A stretch of 25,855 nucleotides of DNA. It comes from Dehalococcoidia bacterium. Its GTDB lineage: Bacteria > Chloroflexota > Dehalococcoidia > Lucifugimonadales > UBA3495. The position numbers were made by a program, and so were the translations under genes. This document shows positions 23,508-25,855 of the stretch, piece after piece (within the stretch, counting starts at the first letter, position 1; every line of letters starts with the position of its first letter). The DNA lies in assembly GCA_003523055.1 (NCBI GenBank), contig DPHC01000002.1, positions 188,624-214,478 of the forward strand, read 5' to 3'. The notes under the pieces are model-generated. The model saw only the letters and a program-made list of their open reading frames with translations. It was not told where the DNA came from and did no database searches.

Positions 23508-25032
23508 TCCAATCTGCAACTCTCTCCGCGATCATCATAGTAGTACAGTTTGTATTGGCTCTAATGCAATCTGGCATTACTGAGGCATCGACTATTTTTA
23601 GATTCTCTATACCGTACACATCACAATATTGGCTAACTACTGCCATGGAATCTGTTTCTGGTCCCATCTTGCATGTTCCAGAAATATGCTGAGTAGTAGT
23701 AACATTACGCTTAAGCCATAAATTTAATGACTCATCATCTACTAAATCAGCATCTAGTGGAGTAATTACTTCAGTTACTATCTCGGCATAATATCCCGTG
23801 TTCAAAATTTCCAGACTCAAGTGAACTGATTCTCGAAGTCTCTTCAAATCAGATTCGTTTTGCAAGTAATTGTAATTCAATATAGGCTGAATAGTTGGAT
23901 CTGTTGACTGAAGCAGCAGTTCGCCTTTACCTTCTGCTAACTCTAAAATACAACTAAGCCTTATTCCTTCACCTTCTAAAGGGTCTCCTCCCATGGGAGA
24001 TGAAAATGAAGATTGCATGATCTGCATGTCATTCCGTAATTCAGATCCTTCCGAAGTATATCTCAGAGCTACTTGGCTTCTTGGAGCTTTAGGATCTAAA
24101 GGAAAATCGTCCCTTACTTTCACCGGTATTCTAACATTAGGATGATCTCGCAAATTTTTTCCAACACCTGGTATATCTTTTATCACATCAATACCTAAAT
24201 TATTGAGATGATCTTTCGGGCCTAATCCAGATAACATCATAATTTGAGGGCTTCCGATGGCACCACAAGACAAGATTATTTGATTTCCAAATAGTGCGAA
24301 TACTTCTCCATTGCTCTCAACCTCAACGCCGATAGCACAGTTTGCTTCAATAATAATTTGTCGTATTTGCACGTTGGCCTTAACAGTCAAATTAAGCCGG
24401 TGCCGGGCGACATTCAAATAAGTCAGTGAAGTGCTCATCCGAACTCCGTCAGGGTTATTCATTGGTATCGGGCCAACTCCAGTAGAGTCAGGATTATTCA
24501 TGTCTGGATCATCATCATATCCTTTTTCGAGGCATGCTGAATAGAAAGCCGTTTGGGCAGGCAACCACGTTTCTTTTTTGTGACGCCTTACTGGTATAGG
24601 TCCTTCAAAGCCATGAAAGTCATCTTTGATATCCAAATCAGTTTCAAGTTTTCTAAAATATGGCAATAATTTCACAAATTCCCATTCGTCATTGCCCATA
24701 TCTGCCCAACCGTCATAATCTTCAGGAACGCCTCTCAATAACACTTGCCCATTAATGGCGCTAGAGCCCCCTACTACTCGGCCTCTAGGAATAGGTATGG
24801 GAGTCGGTTGTTCTTCGGTGGCAATACCTTGAAAGGACCAGTTATGCGGAGCTCCAACGCCTGACGCGGATTGGTCATACCCAAATTTCAGATCATCGGG
24901 ATAAATTTCAAAATCAGGATAATCTGGTCCTATTTCTAGTAACAAAACTGACTTAGATTTATCTTCTGAGAGCCTCGACGCTAACACGCACCCTGCTGAA
25001 CCGGCGCCCAAGATAATAAAATCATATTCCAT
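23497..25032 (-). CDS. GMC-family FAD oxidoreductase (choline dehydrogenase-like)
   Basis: Flavoenzyme of the glucose-methanol-choline family that oxidises an alcohol to an aldehyde, 511 residues. The FAD motif ILGAGSAGCVLASR is at 7-20 with Glu33 for the ribose. The first GMC signature, GRVVGGSSAINGQV, is at 84-97; the second is GAIGSPQIMMLSGLG in the middle. The active-site pair is His449 in HISGTCKMG and an asparagine of ANTN at 492-495. No twin-arginine or other signal peptide is present, so it is probably cytosolic or membrane-associated. AAGGAG lies eight bases before the ATG. It follows leuD on the same strand after 68 bases. Choline is only one possibility; SAR202-like bacteria are known for many flavin oxidoreductases. 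Confidence 0.9.
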   Translation of the reverse strand: MEYDFIILGAGSAGCVLASRLSEDKSKSVLLLEIGPDYPDFEIYPDDLKFGYDQSASGVGAPHNWSFQGIATEEQPTPIPIPRGRVVGGSSAINGQVLLRGVPEDYDGWADMGNDEWEFVKLLPYFRKLETDLDIKDDFHGFEGPIPVRRHKKETWLPAQTAFYSACLEKGYDDDPDMNNPDSTGVGPIPMNNPDGVRMSTSLTYLNVARHRLNLTVKANVQIRQIIIEANCAIGVEVESNGEVFALFGNQIILSCGAIGSPQIMMLSGLGPKDHLNNLGIDVIKDIPGVGKNLRDHPNVRIPVKVRDDFPLDPKAPRSQVALRYTSEGSELRNDMQIMQSSFSSPMGGDPLEGEGIRLSCILELAEGKGELLLQSTDPTIQPILNYNYLQNESDLKRLRESVHLSLEILNTGYYAEIVTEVITPLDADLVDDESLNLWLKRNVTTTQHISGTCKMGPETDSMAVVSQYCDVYGIENLKIVDASVMPDCIRANTNCTTMMIAERVADWIKG

Positions 25033-25100
25033 GATCGGAACTCCTTTAATTTAATTACTTTTAAAATCAGATAGGATTATGTCTTGAACAAAATCACCTA

Positions 25101-25697
25101 TTAGTTATCAAGTTTCGAATTTTCATAAGCCTGAATATGCTTTTCATTTTCCAAAGTTAAACCGATGTCATCTAAACCATTGATAAGACAATGTTTTCGA
25201 AATTGATCGATATCAAACCCAACTGTGATTTCTTCTTCATCATCCCAAACTCTTTGAGATTCTAAATCTACATGCAAATTGAAATTTGGATTTTCTGTGG
25301 ATTTTTCAATTATTTTAGCTACTACGTCTTCAGGTAGTTTCAGCGGTAATAGTCCATTTTGAAAACAATTATTGTAGAAAATGTCAGCAAAGCTAGGCGC
25401 TATAACACATCTGATACCAAAATCATTTAAAGCCCATGGAGCATGTTCACGAGAAGAACCGCAACCGAAGTTATTGCCTCCGACTAAGATTCCACCTTCT
25501 CTATATCCATCTTGGTTTAAAATGAAATCCTCATTTTCGGATCCATCCTCATTGTACCTCCATCGTGCAAACAAGAACTCTCCGTAACCGTCTCGCTCAA
25601 TTCGTTTCAAATACACAGCAGGTATAATTTGATCAGTATCAATGTTAACTCTATCTATGGGAATGACAGTTCTAGAATATTGATTGAATGGTTTCAT
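25101..25697 (-). CDS. leuD: 3-isopropylmalate dehydratase small subunit
   Basis: Small, swivelling-domain subunit of isopropylmalate isomerase, which converts 2-isopropylmalate to 3-isopropylmalate in leucine synthesis with the iron-sulfur subunit LeuC. The 198 residues are standard. VNIDTDQIIPAVYLK (18-32) and GGNNFGCGSSREHAPWAL (73-90) are the family signatures. A GGAG lies eight bases before the ATG. leuC ends 29 bases upstream in the direction of transcription, so the pair is co-transcribed. The homologous homoaconitase small subunit is a possible alternative, but this length and the leuC ending fit leucine synthesis. Confidence 0.95.
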   Translation of the reverse strand: MKPFNQYSRTVIPIDRVNIDTDQIIPAVYLKRIERDGYGEFLFARWRYNEDGSENEDFILNQDGYREGGILVGGNNFGCGSSREHAPWALNDFGIRCVIAPSFADIFYNNCFQNGLLPLKLPEDVVAKIIEKSTENPNFNLHVDLESQRVWDDEEEITVGFDIDQFRKHCLINGLDDIGLTLENEKHIQAYENSKLDN

Positions 25698-25726
25698 TTA
25701 TTACACTCCAATAATTGATTTCAGTT

Positions 25727-25855
25727 TTATTCATAGTCCCAGTCACGGATGTCTACAAAGTGACCAGCTATAGCGGCAGCGGCGGCCATAGGTGGGCTAA
25801 CTAAATGGGTTCTTCCACCTTTTCCTTGACGACCTTCAAAATTTCTATTAGAAGT
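25727..25855 (-). CDS. leuC: 3-isopropylmalate dehydratase large subunit, C-terminal end (partial)
   Basis: The last 42 codons of leuC; the gene runs off the window edge. The visible protein starts TSNRNFEGRQGKGGRTHLVS and continues with PPMAAAAAIAGHFVDIR, the typical C-terminus of LeuC, where the arginine and serine residues contact substrate. The stop is TAA at 25727-25729. It precedes leuD by 29 bases. The iron-sulfur cysteines lie outside the window. Confidence 0.93.
   Translation of the reverse strand, partial: TSNRNFEGRQGKGGRTHLVSPPMAAAAAIAGHFVDIRDWDYE

Overview
This is a gene-dense, AT-rich bacterial window with no phage, transposon, CRISPR, rRNA or tRNA signal that I can see. No intergenic stretch reaches 300 bases. 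Twenty-four protein genes are called, the last one partial. The gene content suggests a free-living, probably marine heterotroph. The two-subunit HadA/HadB-like dehydratase, TTG start codons in five genes, and many CoA ligases, family III CoA-transferases, crotonases and a GMC oxidoreductase remind me of Chloroflexota of the SAR202/Dehalococcoidia type. That placement is inference from gene content; no marker gene was compared.

Layout. (1) 1-5028, minus strand: a lipid block transcribed lhgO-like oxidase > HadA-like > HadB-like > plsX > fabG, then an MFS transporter that stops early. (2) 5178-7182, plus strand: a D-2-hydroxyacid dehydrogenase and a quinone-oxidoreductase-like MDR protein, divergent from lhgO. 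(3) 7179-8809, minus: thiG > thiE/tenI-like > thiS for the thiazole half of thiamine. (4) 8933-11651, minus: three genes encoding four family I CoA-transferase domains in the order A', B'-A fusion, B. (5) 11682-13790, minus: groES-groEL with a strong terminator and a promoter whose -35 lies inside a palindrome. (6) 13863-17419, plus: degenerate crotonase, PHP phosphoesterase, C-terminally short crotonase, acyl-CoA synthetase. (7) 17432-19087, minus: a ThDP-dependent acetolactate-synthase-like enzyme with a 16-bp perfect hairpin in its leader. (8) 19288-23507, plus: two family III (CaiB/BaiF) CoA-transferase subunits and a second acyl-CoA synthetase. (9) 23497-25855, minus: GMC oxidoreductase, leuD and the end of leuC.

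How the genes fit together. Blocks 4, 6, 7 and 8 look like machinery that activates organic acids as CoA thioesters, moves CoA between acids, hydrates or cleaves the thioesters, and feeds the products to central metabolism. The substrates cannot be read from sequence. The best candidates for something undescribed are the A'-B'A-B CoA-transferase set, the CaiB pair in which only one subunit keeps the catalytic aspartate, the degenerate crotonase next to a PHP protein, and the two regulatory palindromes (13752-13790 and 19108-19148). Three convergent gene pairs overlap or nearly touch with no terminator between them.
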